A stretch of 64,000 bases of DNA from positions 62,001 through 126,000 of the forward strand of contig CAZSKN010000002.1 in the NCBI GenBank assembly GCA_964607445.1, in the 5' to 3' direction. Each line of letters starts with the position of its first letter. The stretch's first letter is position 1. This DNA is from CALCKU01 sp964607445 (GTDB lineage Bacteria; Pseudomonadota; Alphaproteobacteria; Caulobacterales; Maricaulaceae). The notes under the pieces are model-generated. The model did no database searches and had not been told where the DNA came from. It was given only the letters and a program-made list of their open reading frames with translations. Below, piece after piece: positions 17,208 through 25,117 of this stretch. Made by a program: the position numbers and the translations under genes.

Positions 17208-18620
17208 ATGATTGAGCGTTTTATATCGCAACGGCTTTCTGGTAAAATCCTGTTAATGACCATAGGCTTTGTCCTGTTGGCAGAGCTTGTGATCTTCATT
17301 CCATCTGCTGCGATGTATCGACAAGATTGGCTACAAAAACGTACCCAACAAGCTGGAATTTTATCTCAGGCGCTAACAGGTGTGCAAAATTTCGACGGTG
17401 GGAAAGAACTTTCCGAACTGTTCATGCGTGAAACCGACGTGATTATGATGTCGGCGCGCAGGGACGGTATGAACGAATTAGTGTTGGGCGCGCCGCCGAT
17501 TTCGGATCGGTGGGAAGTGGTGGATTTACGCCAATCCCGCCGATTGCCGCGGTTTCGGGATGCATTCCGGTCCTTTTTCGGGCCTTCAGACGGGTTTTTA
17601 CGGGTTTTGGCAAATTCACCCGTAGAGGGACAGGACACATTGGAACTCGTCTTGCCCCGCGGGAAACTGCAGTGGGTCATGTGGGATTATTTTGAACGTA
17701 TATTACTTTTGTCTCTGGTGATTGCGATCATTACCGGCACATTGATTTATTTGGCGATGTTAGTGTTAATTATCCGCCCGATAGAAAAACTCGCGCAAAA
17801 TGTCACGGCGTTTCGTGACAATCCCCAAAGTCAAACACGATCGACAAAAGCCAGTAAACGCAAAGACGAAATTGGTCAGCTAGAGCGCGCTTTTTTCGAT
17901 ATGAAACAGAGTGTCAGATCTTCATTTAAACAACGCGAACGCTTGGCAACTTTGGGCATGGCTATGGCCAAGATCAACCATGATTTGCGAAATGTATTGA
18001 CCTCGGCGCAATTGGTGTCTGACCGTCTGGTTATGGATAAAGATGAGCGTGTCGCCAAGATGGGGGGGCGCTTGACTCGCGCGATTGACCGGGGAGTGAA
18101 TTTAACGGCCGAAGTTTTGAATTTTAGTCAGGCCAAAGAAGACCCGCCTGAATTACAACCTGTGCGGATTTCTTTGCAACTGGGCGAGGCGGCGGCGGAT
18201 ACATTGGAAAGTTTTGGGGCCGGTTTGCGCCGGATTAGTTTCAAGAACAAGGTTCCCAGTGATCTTACGGTGAATGCAGATCCGGATCATACCTACCGTA
18301 TTTTCCACAATCTGTTTCGCAATGCCGCGCAGGCAATGTCGGGCTTGCGTGATGATAATGCAAAGCGAGAATTAAGCGTCGAAGCTGAAACCCTTGATGG
18401 GCGTACAAAAATTCTTATTCGGGACACGGGGGCAGGGCTTCCGAAAAAAGCGCACGAGAATTTGTTCAAGGCCTTTACCTCGTCTTCGGGTCGTAACGGG
18501 AGTACGGGTTTAGGTTTGACCATTTCTAAAGAACTGGCACAGGCGCAAGGGGGGGAGCTAACGTTGGAATCTACCTCTGATGAAGGAACCGTATTCGCCG
18601 TGACTTTAAATTTAGCCTAA
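17208..18620 (+). CDS. Orphan sensor histidine kinase
   Basis: A 470-residue membrane kinase. Two membrane segments (~12-33 and ~163-189) flank a periplasmic sensor region of about 130 residues with no recognised fold. A HAMP-like linker (~190-240) follows, then the phospho-acceptor helix INHDLRNVL with H258, and the ATPase domain with HNLFRNAAQ, DTGAGLP and GSTGLGLTI boxes. It starts 50 bases after the flavoprotein gene, so it may belong to that unit. No response regulator is adjacent. Confidence 0.92.
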   Translation: MIERFISQRLSGKILLMTIGFVLLAELVIFIPSAAMYRQDWLQKRTQQAGILSQALTGVQNFDGGKELSELFMRETDVIMMSARRDGMNELVLGAPPISDRWEVVDLRQSRRLPRFRDAFRSFFGPSDGFLRVLANSPVEGQDTLELVLPRGKLQWVMWDYFERILLLSLVIAIITGTLIYLAMLVLIIRPIEKLAQNVTAFRDNPQSQTRSTKASKRKDEIGQLERAFFDMKQSVRSSFKQRERLATLGMAMAKINHDLRNVLTSAQLVSDRLVMDKDERVAKMGGRLTRAIDRGVNLTAEVLNFSQAKEDPPELQPVRISLQLGEAAADTLESFGAGLRRISFKNKVPSDLTVNADPDHTYRIFHNLFRNAAQAMSGLRDDNAKRELSVEAETLDGRTKILIRDTGAGLPKKAHENLFKAFTSSSGRNGSTGLGLTISKELAQAQGGELTLESTSDEGTVFAVTLNLA

Positions 18621-18732
18621 GAGGCTCTAGCTCTTCTTACGGGGGCAGGCGGCGCCCTCACACCCCAGCCGATACGACCTGATCCAGACCCGTTAGACCG
18701 TCCTGAAACAGCGTTTGAAATAGCGCCTAACA

Positions 18733-18754
18733 GCCCCCTATACAGCTAGGGGGC
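18733..18754. terminator. Perfect hairpin between convergent genes
   Basis: GCCCCCTA (18733-18740) and TAGGGGGC (18747-18754) form an 8-bp stem with a 6-base loop, between the stop of the histidine kinase gene and the stop of the convergent kinase gene. It has no T-run on either side, so a bidirectional terminator function is inferred from position only. Confidence 0.4.
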
Positions 18755-18775
18755 ACAGCTTATGAGCCGCGCTCT

Positions 18776-19768
18776 CTAGGCGCGTTGTATCATCTCATGA
18801 ATCGGGGTTTCCGGTCGTGCGCCGTAATGGGAAATCACTTCAGCCGCGCAAATACTGCCCAGACGTCCTGCATCCGGCCAGTCCAGTCCTAACGCGCGCC
18901 CGGCCAGAACACCGGCTGCATATTGATCACCCGCGCCGGTTGTATCAACGACTTTATCCACAGCCTTGGCTGCTATGTCGTATCGATGGCCTTCGCTCAG
19001 TATGACAGAGCCATTTTCACCGCGAGTAACACAGGCGGTTTTACAGTGTTTTCCGAGTTTTTTAAGCGCGCTTTCAAAATCTGTCTTTTCATAAAGAGAG
19101 AGCAGTTCTGTTTCATTTGCAAACAGGATATCCACATGGTTATCCACAAGGTGTTGAAAGCTGCCCCGGTGCAGATGAACACAAAAATCATCGGATAATG
19201 TCAAGGCGACGTCGCGCCCCGCCGCATGCGCTATTTCAGCAGCTTTGACGAAGGCGGCTTTGGTTTGTTCGGTGTTGAACAAATAGCCTTCGAGGTAAAT
19301 TATGCGGGCATTTTGAATTTGAGATTTGACGATATCGCGTTTCGTCAACCGGGTTGTGGCACCTAAAAATGTACTCATGGAGCGTTCCCCGTCCGGTGTG
19401 ACTGCAATGATACACCGCGCTGTGGCGGGGCCGCTTGCCGTGGGCGTCGTGTCAAATACAAGCCCGGATTGACGCAAGCCTTTTGTAAATCGTTTGCCCA
19501 GGCCATCATTGGCGACTTTTCCGATATAGGCACTTTTTACTCCCAATTCGGATATGCCGACCATTGTATTGGCCGCTGACCCTCCGGCGACTTCGATTGG
19601 GGGCGTGACGGTTTTTAAAACTTTGTGCAAATCCAAGGCGCGCGCCTCGTCAATCAAGGTCATGCCGCCTTTAACAATATTTTGGGAATCAAGCAGGCTG
19701 TCAGGGACAGGGGCGATGACATCCATGATGGCATTGCCAATACCTAAAACGTCGAAATTATGAGCCAT
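18776..19768 (-). CDS. PfkB-family sugar/nucleoside kinase (adenosine kinase-like)
   Basis: A 330-residue ribokinase-fold enzyme. N-terminal GIGNAIMDV and GGSAANTM (~58-65) match the subgroup annotated as adenosine kinases. The C-terminal signature DTTGAGDQYAAGVLAG carries the catalytic Asp and anion hole. Such enzymes phosphorylate adenosine or related sugars with ATP; specificity cannot be fixed from sequence. It is a single gene, divergent from the ATP-grasp gene with about 90 bases between them. Confidence 0.88.
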   Translation of the reverse strand: MAHNFDVLGIGNAIMDVIAPVPDSLLDSQNIVKGGMTLIDEARALDLHKVLKTVTPPIEVAGGSAANTMVGISELGVKSAYIGKVANDGLGKRFTKGLRQSGLVFDTTPTASGPATARCIIAVTPDGERSMSTFLGATTRLTKRDIVKSQIQNARIIYLEGYLFNTEQTKAAFVKAAEIAHAAGRDVALTLSDDFCVHLHRGSFQHLVDNHVDILFANETELLSLYEKTDFESALKKLGKHCKTACVTRGENGSVILSEGHRYDIAAKAVDKVVDTTGAGDQYAAGVLAGRALGLDWPDAGRLGSICAAEVISHYGARPETPIHEMIQRA

Positions 19769-19859
19769 AACATGATATCCTTATTTGCGTTCAGCGTTTT
19801 TACCAATTATTGCTAAGGCTGCAAATCCTAAATGATGGCGTATTAAAAAGTGGGGTGAT

Positions 19860-20774
19860 ATGAAGACAATCGCTATTCTTGCATCTGATAATATGATGCC
19901 TGGAAGTTCTGATTTTAGAGCTGATTTTTTTGAACGTGACGAAGAAATGGGTAAGTTGGTTCCGGCCTTTGCGGCGCAAGGGTTTTCGCTTGAACTTATC
20001 CCGTGGCGCGAGGCCGCCCGTCGCGCCACGGAATTTGACGCTATGTTACCCTTATTTGTTTGGGATTATTTTGAGGGGAATGACGTGGCGTTTATGCAGG
20101 AGATGGCTAAAGCTGCGACGCAAACCCATTTGTTTAATAATTTCGAAGTGCTCAAATGGAACGCCAATAAAACCTATCTTGATGAGATGGAGCATAGCGG
20201 TGCACCGGTTATCGAAACCTTGTCACTCGAACGTGTGACCGAAGCCGGTATTGCGCGCGCGTTTGAGGTTTTTAAAACGGACACGATCGTGATTAAGCCC
20301 CAAATTGGGGGCGGGGCGTGGCGGCAGGTTTTATATCGTCAAGGCGATGCATTTCCGGATAAAGACGCATTGCCACCCGCTGGCGCAATGGTGCAGCCCT
20401 TTTTACCAAGCGTTGTTACGGAAGGGGAATATTCCTTTCTCTTTTTCGGGGGGCAGTTTTCACATGGTTTGAATAAGCGCCCTAAAGATGGGGATTACCG
20501 TATTCAGTCTATTTATGGAGGGCGGGAGACAGCTTATAGCCCGACGAGAGAGGAACGCGATACAGCCCGACAAATCCTAGATGCGCTAGACTTTATCCCT
20601 CTTTATGCCCGGGTTGATTTATTGCGCGGGCGGGACGGGACATTAAAATTGATCGAATTGGAAATGATAGAGCCTTATCTTTACCTGAGCTTCTCACCCG
20701 GTGAAGGGGGTGAAAATATAGGTGCGCAAAAACTCGCCAAGGCCTTGGTTAAACGGCTAGAAACATGCGCCTAA
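19860..20774 (+). CDS. ATP-grasp family protein of unknown substrate
   Basis: A 304-residue protein with the ATP-grasp plan. TIVIKPQIGGGAW (~138-150) supplies the ATP lysine and glycine-rich loop. GAMVQPFLPSV (~174) is the hinge strand and LKLIELEMIEPYLYL (~267) carries acidic Mg ligands. It resembles the glutathione synthetase/RimK/DcsG branch, enzymes that join a carboxylate to an amine. No biosynthetic partners are near, so the substrate is open. It is transcribed divergently from the PfkB kinase gene. Confidence 0.75.
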   Translation: MKTIAILASDNMMPGSSDFRADFFERDEEMGKLVPAFAAQGFSLELIPWREAARRATEFDAMLPLFVWDYFEGNDVAFMQEMAKAATQTHLFNNFEVLKWNANKTYLDEMEHSGAPVIETLSLERVTEAGIARAFEVFKTDTIVIKPQIGGGAWRQVLYRQGDAFPDKDALPPAGAMVQPFLPSVVTEGEYSFLFFGGQFSHGLNKRPKDGDYRIQSIYGGRETAYSPTREERDTARQILDALDFIPLYARVDLLRGRDGTLKLIELEMIEPYLYLSFSPGEGGENIGAQKLAKALVKRLETCA

Positions 20775-20808
20775 CCTCTCTTATGAGCTGGGTTCAGGTG
20801 AGCGGGGT

Positions 20809-21420
20809 TCAGGCGCCGGATTTCTGATAGAGCTTCACGCGCGCAACGATTTCTGAGACGGCGGTTTTATGGGTAAAAAAGTCGATTAATTCACCGTTTT
20901 TATCCATGAAATAAATGATACTCGAATGATCGACAGTATAGGCGCTGGCCCCGCCGTCATCTTCGACCTTTTGCGCGAAAACCCGAAAGGCTGTCTTTGC
21001 ACTTTCGACTTGTTGAAGGCTTCCGGTCAAGCCGATGAGCTTGTCGGGAAATCCATTTGCCGTGACATATTGCTTTAGGCTTTCGGGGGTGTCGCGTTCA
21101 GGATCAACGCTGATGAAAATATTCTGGATGTCTTTGGCCCTTTTACCCAAGGCGTGTTGGGCGCGACCCATTTGTATAAGGGCGGTGGGACAAATATCTG
21201 GGCAGTAGGAAAAGCCAAAATAAATCATTTGTGGGCGGCCCAGAAAATCAGCTTCGGTCACGGTAAGACCGTCTTGGTTGACCAATGTGAACGGGCCGCC
21301 AATCTCGGCTTTGCCAGAGGTGACAACTTTTCCTGTTTGTACTGTCGGCGCTTCGCAAGCGGTTAATCCGCTAAGCGGTATTAAAAACCCGATTATTAAA
21401 GTCCAAAATTGTTTGTTCAT
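20809..21420 (-). CDS. senC: SCO1/SenC copper chaperone lipoprotein
   Basis: A 203-residue lipoprotein precursor (hydrophobic N-terminus and lipobox LTAC, Cys22). The thioredoxin-like domain carries the copper site C73-P-D-I-C77 in FGFSYCPDICP and the distal H165 in VDHSS. SCO/SenC proteins deliver copper to the CuA centre of cytochrome oxidase. The gene is divergent from regB with a 51-base gap, the same partnership as in Rhodobacter reg/prr loci, where SenC influences the redox signal sensed by RegB. Confidence 0.93.
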   Translation of the reverse strand: MNKQFWTLIIGFLIPLSGLTACEAPTVQTGKVVTSGKAEIGGPFTLVNQDGLTVTEADFLGRPQMIYFGFSYCPDICPTALIQMGRAQHALGKRAKDIQNIFISVDPERDTPESLKQYVTANGFPDKLIGLTGSLQQVESAKTAFRVFAQKVEDDGGASAYTVDHSSIIYFMDKNGELIDFFTHKTAVSEIVARVKLYQKSGA

Positions 21421-21434
21421 ATTGACATTCGCCT

Positions 21435-21455
21435 TCTATAGATGGAACCCATCTA
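21435..21455. promoter_or_regulatory. Symmetric promoter/operator-like site between senC and regB
   Basis: TCTATAGA (21435-21442) is palindromic and offers TATAGA as a -10 element on both strands. Overlapping it, TAGATGG-AAC-CCATCTA (21439-21455) is a perfect 7-bp-arm dyad. A binding protein here could control both divergent genes. The regulator is not identified. Confidence 0.45.
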
Positions 21456-21471
21456 AATTCACCGAGGTAAA

Positions 21472-22908
21472 ATGTCTATGCTCCGTGCCATAATTGCGAC
21501 CCTTTTTCCTAAGGACACGGCGTTTGATGGTCAGGCGTCACATTATGGTGAGCGGCTAAGCGAAGGGAGGGGTGCTCGGGATTTGCGGCCTATCTCTCGA
21601 CGTATGACCGGGCGGTTGCGGCGGTCTACCCTCGTGACATTGCGGTGGACGGCCATAACAGGGCAGGTTGTTGCGATTATTGTTGTCGCCTATGTTCTGG
21701 GATTTTCATTCCTGATCTGGCCGTGTGTCATTGTTATAGGTTTGAGCGCATTTATAAATATTATTGTCGCGGTTAGTTTGCCCTTAGACCGCCGTGTCGG
21801 AGATTGGGAAGCGGCGGCTCAACTGGGCTTTGATCTCTTACAGCTTTCTGCTTTGATCGGGTTAACCGGCGGGATGTCAAACCCGTTTGCGCTCCTGCTG
21901 CTCGCCCCGGTGGTGACGGGAGCGACGACATTATCGCGTCGGGTACTCATTATATTGGGCATATTGGCGACTGGATTGTCTTTTGGGCTGTTATATACGT
22001 CTTACCCTTTGCCGTGGTCACCAACCGGTGAGTTTGAGTTGCCGTTTATATATTCTCTAGGGGCGTGGGTGGCGCTTCTTGTCGGCGCTGTATTCACCTC
22101 GCTTTATGCTTGGCGGGCGGCTAAAGAAAGTCGCCGCATGTCCGAAGCTCTCGCCGCTACAGAAGCGGTTCTTGCGCATGAACAAAAATTATCAGCGCTT
22201 GGCGGACTGGCCGCAGCGGCTGCACATGAATTAGGCACGCCTCTGGCGACCATACAAGTGACAGCCAAAGAAATGAGCCGGGAATTAGCCGTCGATACGC
22301 CTCTGGGGGAAGATGCGCGCTTAATGCTGTCTCAGGCCAAGAGGTGTCGGGATATTTTACAGCAATTAGCTATGCGTGGAGATGAGGGTGATGTTATTCA
22401 TGATCAATTGTCGATCGAGAGTGTGTTGGAAGAGGCTGTTCAGCCCTTCATCGGTATTAAGGGCATTGGTCCGTCAATTGAGATTTTGGTCAGTGGAGAT
22501 GGCCCTATGCCGCAAATTAAGCGCCAAGCGGAACTGCTTTATGGATTGAAGAATTTTATCGAAAACGCCGTGGATTTTGCGGGTGCGAATGTAAAAATTA
22601 ACGGCATATGGTCGGACACTAAAATTGCGATTACAATTGAAGATGATGGCCCGGGCTTTGATCCAACCGTCCGAGAGCGTTTAGGCGAACCTTATGTAAC
22701 CCGTCGTGAAGGGCGTCGCCCGAGCGCAGACGAAATGGGCGGCGGGGACGGGCTCGAAAAAGCCGGCGGTCTTGGACTGGGTGTATTTATCGCTAAAACC
22801 TTGATCGAACGTACAGGTGGGCGCGTGAATTTTGCCCGTGCCACCGTTGGAGGGGCGAAAGTGACTTTGACGTGGCCGCGTAACCGGTTAAGTCCGCATC
22901 AAACTTAA
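21472..22908 (+). CDS. regB: Redox sensor histidine kinase RegB/PrrB
   Basis: A 478-residue kinase with about six membrane segments (~58-220). It has the RegB-specific features: the quinone-site motif GGMSNPF (133-139, GGxxNPF), the H-box AHELGTPLATI with H252, and the redox Cys C292 in QAKRCRDIL, equivalent to Rhodobacter Cys265. ATPase boxes NFIENAVDFA and GLGVFIAKTL are present. In Rhodobacter RegB senses the quinone pool and redox state and phosphorylates RegA, controlling respiration, photosynthesis and nitrogen genes. Here the context (senC divergent, regA downstream) supports orthology. Confidence 0.96.
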   Translation: MSMLRAIIATLFPKDTAFDGQASHYGERLSEGRGARDLRPISRRMTGRLRRSTLVTLRWTAITGQVVAIIVVAYVLGFSFLIWPCVIVIGLSAFINIIVAVSLPLDRRVGDWEAAAQLGFDLLQLSALIGLTGGMSNPFALLLLAPVVTGATTLSRRVLIILGILATGLSFGLLYTSYPLPWSPTGEFELPFIYSLGAWVALLVGAVFTSLYAWRAAKESRRMSEALAATEAVLAHEQKLSALGGLAAAAAHELGTPLATIQVTAKEMSRELAVDTPLGEDARLMLSQAKRCRDILQQLAMRGDEGDVIHDQLSIESVLEEAVQPFIGIKGIGPSIEILVSGDGPMPQIKRQAELLYGLKNFIENAVDFAGANVKINGIWSDTKIAITIEDDGPGFDPTVRERLGEPYVTRREGRRPSADEMGGGDGLEKAGGLGLGVFIAKTLIERTGGRVNFARATVGGAKVTLTWPRNRLSPHQT

Positions 22909-22980
22909 ATTTGCCTTCAAATAGTGTTTAAATTTCAGTTTTTTTCGCGTATAGCGGGCCACAGGTGACTTTTTGACGTA

Positions 22981-23553
22981 ATGAAAGGGGGTCTCGTGCC
23001 CGAAGCCGATACCGAATATACATTACCCGCTGACAAAACACTTTTGATATTGGATGATGACGGCCCGTTTCGTAATCGTCTCGGACGGGCGTTAACTCAA
23101 CGTGGATTTGATGTGACGGCGGTTGAAACTGTTACTGAAGCCAAACATATTGCGCTGTCCGCCCCGCCAGCTTTTGCAGTGCTGGATATGCGGCTAGAGG
23201 ACGGCAATGGTTTAGATGTTGTGGATGCGCTGTATGAAAAACGCCCTGATTGTAAAATGGTGATGCTCACAGGCTATGGGAATTTGGCCACGGCGGTCGC
23301 CGCTGTCAAACGCGGAGCTGTTGATTATTTAGCTAAACCTGCTGATGCAGATGATGTATGCAAAGCTTTATTAGCCCCGCGTGGACAGGCCCCGCAACCG
23401 CCTGAAAACCCGATGTCTGCTGACCGTGTACGCTGGGAACATATTCAACGGGTTTACGAACTCTGCGGTAAGAATGTTTCGGAAACGGCCCGCCGGTTAA
23501 ATATGCACCGTCGGACTTTGCAACGTATATTAGCCAAGCGCGCGCCGCGTTAA
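22981..23553 (+). CDS. regA: Response regulator RegA/PrrA/ActR
   Basis: A single receiver domain (phospho-acceptor D69 in FAVLDMRLEDG; T/K residues in MLTGYG and YLAKPAD) is joined by a proline-rich linker to a Fis-type helix-turn-helix, NVSETARRLNMHRRTLQRIL, at the C-terminus. It is the partner of RegB, 72 bases upstream. The frame opens with ATG at 22981, but a GTG at 22996 (VPEADTEY) is preceded by AAAGGGGG, a much stronger ribosome-binding site, so the real protein may be five residues shorter. Confidence 0.95.
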   Translation: MKGGLVPEADTEYTLPADKTLLILDDDGPFRNRLGRALTQRGFDVTAVETVTEAKHIALSAPPAFAVLDMRLEDGNGLDVVDALYEKRPDCKMVMLTGYGNLATAVAAVKRGAVDYLAKPADADDVCKALLAPRGQAPQPPENPMSADRVRWEHIQRVYELCGKNVSETARRLNMHRRTLQRILAKRAPR

Positions 23554-23605
23554 AACGTATTTACTCATATAATCTATTACCTCTCGACCCGATATTATTT
23601 ACGAT

Positions 23606-23634
23606 TTGACAGAACACCTCAAAGTGAATACAAC
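23606..23634 (+). promoter_or_regulatory. Predicted sigma-70-type promoter of a candidate small RNA
   Basis: A consensus TTGACA (23606-23611) lies 17 bases from TACAAC (23629-23634). There is no gene on the + strand downstream before the convergent desaturase gene, only a hairpin and a strong terminator about 115 bases further on. Confidence 0.5.
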
Positions 23635-23640
23635 GTTGTC

Positions 23641-23755
23641 ATGATGAGAATTCGACGCGATAATGAATAATATAAGTCGAGACGTTCTCTGATTTAGAGC
23701 TACAGCTTTATTTTTAAAAATCCTCTAGCGCCCCAATTACGCGGAGGATTTTTTT
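23641..23755 (+). ncRNA. Candidate small RNA downstream of regA
   Basis: From the predicted start near 23641 the transcript would be about 115 bases. Its 5' half can fold through GAGAA/TTCTC and TCGAC/GTCGA pairings (about 23646-23690), and it ends in a 10-bp stem with T-run. Only very short frames are present (a 9-codon one at 23641). It belongs to no family I recognise. It could instead be a 3' extension of the regA mRNA. Expression is not shown. Confidence 0.4.
23716..23755. terminator. Bidirectional intrinsic terminator
   Basis: AAAAATCCTC (23716-23725) pairs with GAGGATTTTT (23744-23753) across an 18-base loop, followed on the + strand by TT and, read on the - strand, also ending in T's. 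It would end the regA or small-RNA transcript and may also stop readthrough from the convergent desaturase gene. Confidence 0.75.
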
Positions 23756-23916
23756 ATGCTGGCCCCTGATTTCTGCCCCATTGGGTCTCGCCCTGTGCCG
23801 TCCCTGTGGTTCCTGACGGCTGGTGCCCATTCACCATTCGCGGCACAGCGTTTAACGGCGGTTTTGCAACAAAGCTTCGAGAGGCTGTGTTTCTACGGGC
23901 TGTACGGGCTGTATAA

Positions 23917-24921
23917 TTATGTGGACAGGTGTTGGCGTCCGGCGAATGAAACCATTTTACGGGTCTGTTCGCACCATAGAGCTAATCTGACACATTTTAA
24001 GCTTTCAAGAAAGGTGAGCCTTCCGACCTGTTTTAATTCAGGATGTGCCTTTAAAATACGGGGTAAATTATAAAAGGGTATGCGGGATGACAAATGGTGG
24101 ACATGGTGAACGCCGATGTTTCCTGTAATCCACATAAGTGGCTTGGGTAAATCATAAAAAGAACTGCCCATAAGTGCCGCCTGTTCACGATTCCAATCTT
24201 CATTGCGCGACCAATGTGTGGCATCGAATTGGTGTTGTACGTAAAACATCCAGACACCAATTGTGGCGCCGACGAGGATAGTCGGGATTTGAATGAGTAA
24301 AAACGCTTTAATACCAACGGCCCAAATCATCACGCCGTAAAGAATAAGAATGCCTAAATTTGTCAGCATGGCACTCGCCCAGGGTTTAACCCCGTTTTTC
24401 ATCGCGCCAAAAGGCAGGCGGTGGGATAGAAGAAACAGCCATGCCGGGCCTAGTCCAAACATGATAACAGGATGACGGTATAGCCTATATTTAAATTTTC
24501 CGCGTCGATTTAAGGCCTCATATTCTGTGACCGTTAATGTCAGTATGTCATCTCCGATACCCCGGCGATCTAAATTGCCAGATCCTGCATGGTGAAGGGC
24601 ATGAGAGCGTTTCCAGTGATCATAGGGAGTCAGGGTCAAAATACCGATAAAGCGTCCGACCCAATCATTTGCCTTTTTATGAGAAAACATTGAGCCATGG
24701 CCACAATCATGCTGAATGATAAAGAGGCGAACAATCATGCCGCCTGCTGGAATAACCCCTAATAAAGCCCACCAATGTCCAGCTTGATACAACGCCCAGA
24801 TGCTGGCCCAAAGTGCTAAAAAGGGAATAAGGGTGATGAGTGTTTCTATGACTGCGCGACCATCCTTGGCTTGACGGTAAGGGGCCAGCCGTTGGAACCA
24901 TGTTTGAGCGGAAGTTGTCAT
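23917..24921 (-). CDS. Membrane fatty-acid desaturase
   Basis: A 334-residue integral-membrane di-iron desaturase. The three histidine boxes are complete: HDCGH (71-75), HALHH (107-111) and HHVHH (near residue 271). Hydrophobic hairpins flank them (~30-68, ~155-215). The pattern and length fit acyl-lipid delta-12/omega-6-type enzymes that insert double bonds into membrane fatty acids, important for cold adaptation. Regiospecificity is not readable. It is a single gene with its own promoter, which contains an operator-like inverted repeat. Confidence 0.9.
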   Translation of the reverse strand: MTTSAQTWFQRLAPYRQAKDGRAVIETLITLIPFLALWASIWALYQAGHWWALLGVIPAGGMIVRLFIIQHDCGHGSMFSHKKANDWVGRFIGILTLTPYDHWKRSHALHHAGSGNLDRRGIGDDILTLTVTEYEALNRRGKFKYRLYRHPVIMFGLGPAWLFLLSHRLPFGAMKNGVKPWASAMLTNLGILILYGVMIWAVGIKAFLLIQIPTILVGATIGVWMFYVQHQFDATHWSRNEDWNREQAALMGSSFYDLPKPLMWITGNIGVHHVHHLSSRIPFYNLPRILKAHPELKQVGRLTFLESLKCVRLALWCEQTRKMVSFAGRQHLST

Positions 24922-25021
24922 AAAAAGCCTTCGGTGTTCAGATAACTAGAAACGATTCTTATAATAAAACGTAAAAGGTGAAAGGGGAAATGTCACTTAT
25001 AACGAAAGTTTCATCCCATTG

Positions 25022-25049
25022 TGTATACAGCACGATATCTGTGCTTCAA
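25022..25049 (-). promoter_or_regulatory. Predicted desaturase promoter with an operator-like dyad
   Basis: On the - strand TTGAAG (25049-25044) and TATACA (25027-25022) are 16 bases apart. The spacer and flanks contain AGCAC (25029-25033) and GTGCT (25041-25045) around a central GATATC, a good repressor-site shape. The start of transcription would be near 25015, about 94 bases upstream of the gene. Confidence 0.45.
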
Positions 25050-25091
25050 TTCTATAGATTTTTTAGTGTTGCTGCGATTTTTTTCACGGCA

Positions 25092-25111
25092 AAGCCGTAT
25101 TGAGACGGCTT
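25092..25111. terminator. Hairpin after the coiled-coil gene
   Basis: AAGCCGT (25092-25098) and ACGGCTT (25105-25111) form a 7-bp stem with a 6-base loop just beyond the stop of the coiled-coil gene (- strand). No clear T-run follows, so terminator function is tentative. Confidence 0.35.
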
Positions 25112-25117
25112 GCAATA

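Larger units (their letters stand above)
23554..23916. other. Intergenic region between regA and the desaturase gene
   Basis: This 363-base gap holds the candidate small RNA (promoter 23606-23634, terminator 23716-23755). To the right, 23756-23916 contains a directly repeated ACGGGCTGT pair near 23898-23915 and nothing I can call. A + strand frame opening at 23756 runs on antisense into the desaturase gene and has no coding character. Confidence 0.5.

Noticed and set aside
23756..24073. 105-codon + strand frame after the regA terminator
   Set aside because: Its second half is antisense to the desaturase gene and its start lies directly in the terminator T-run.
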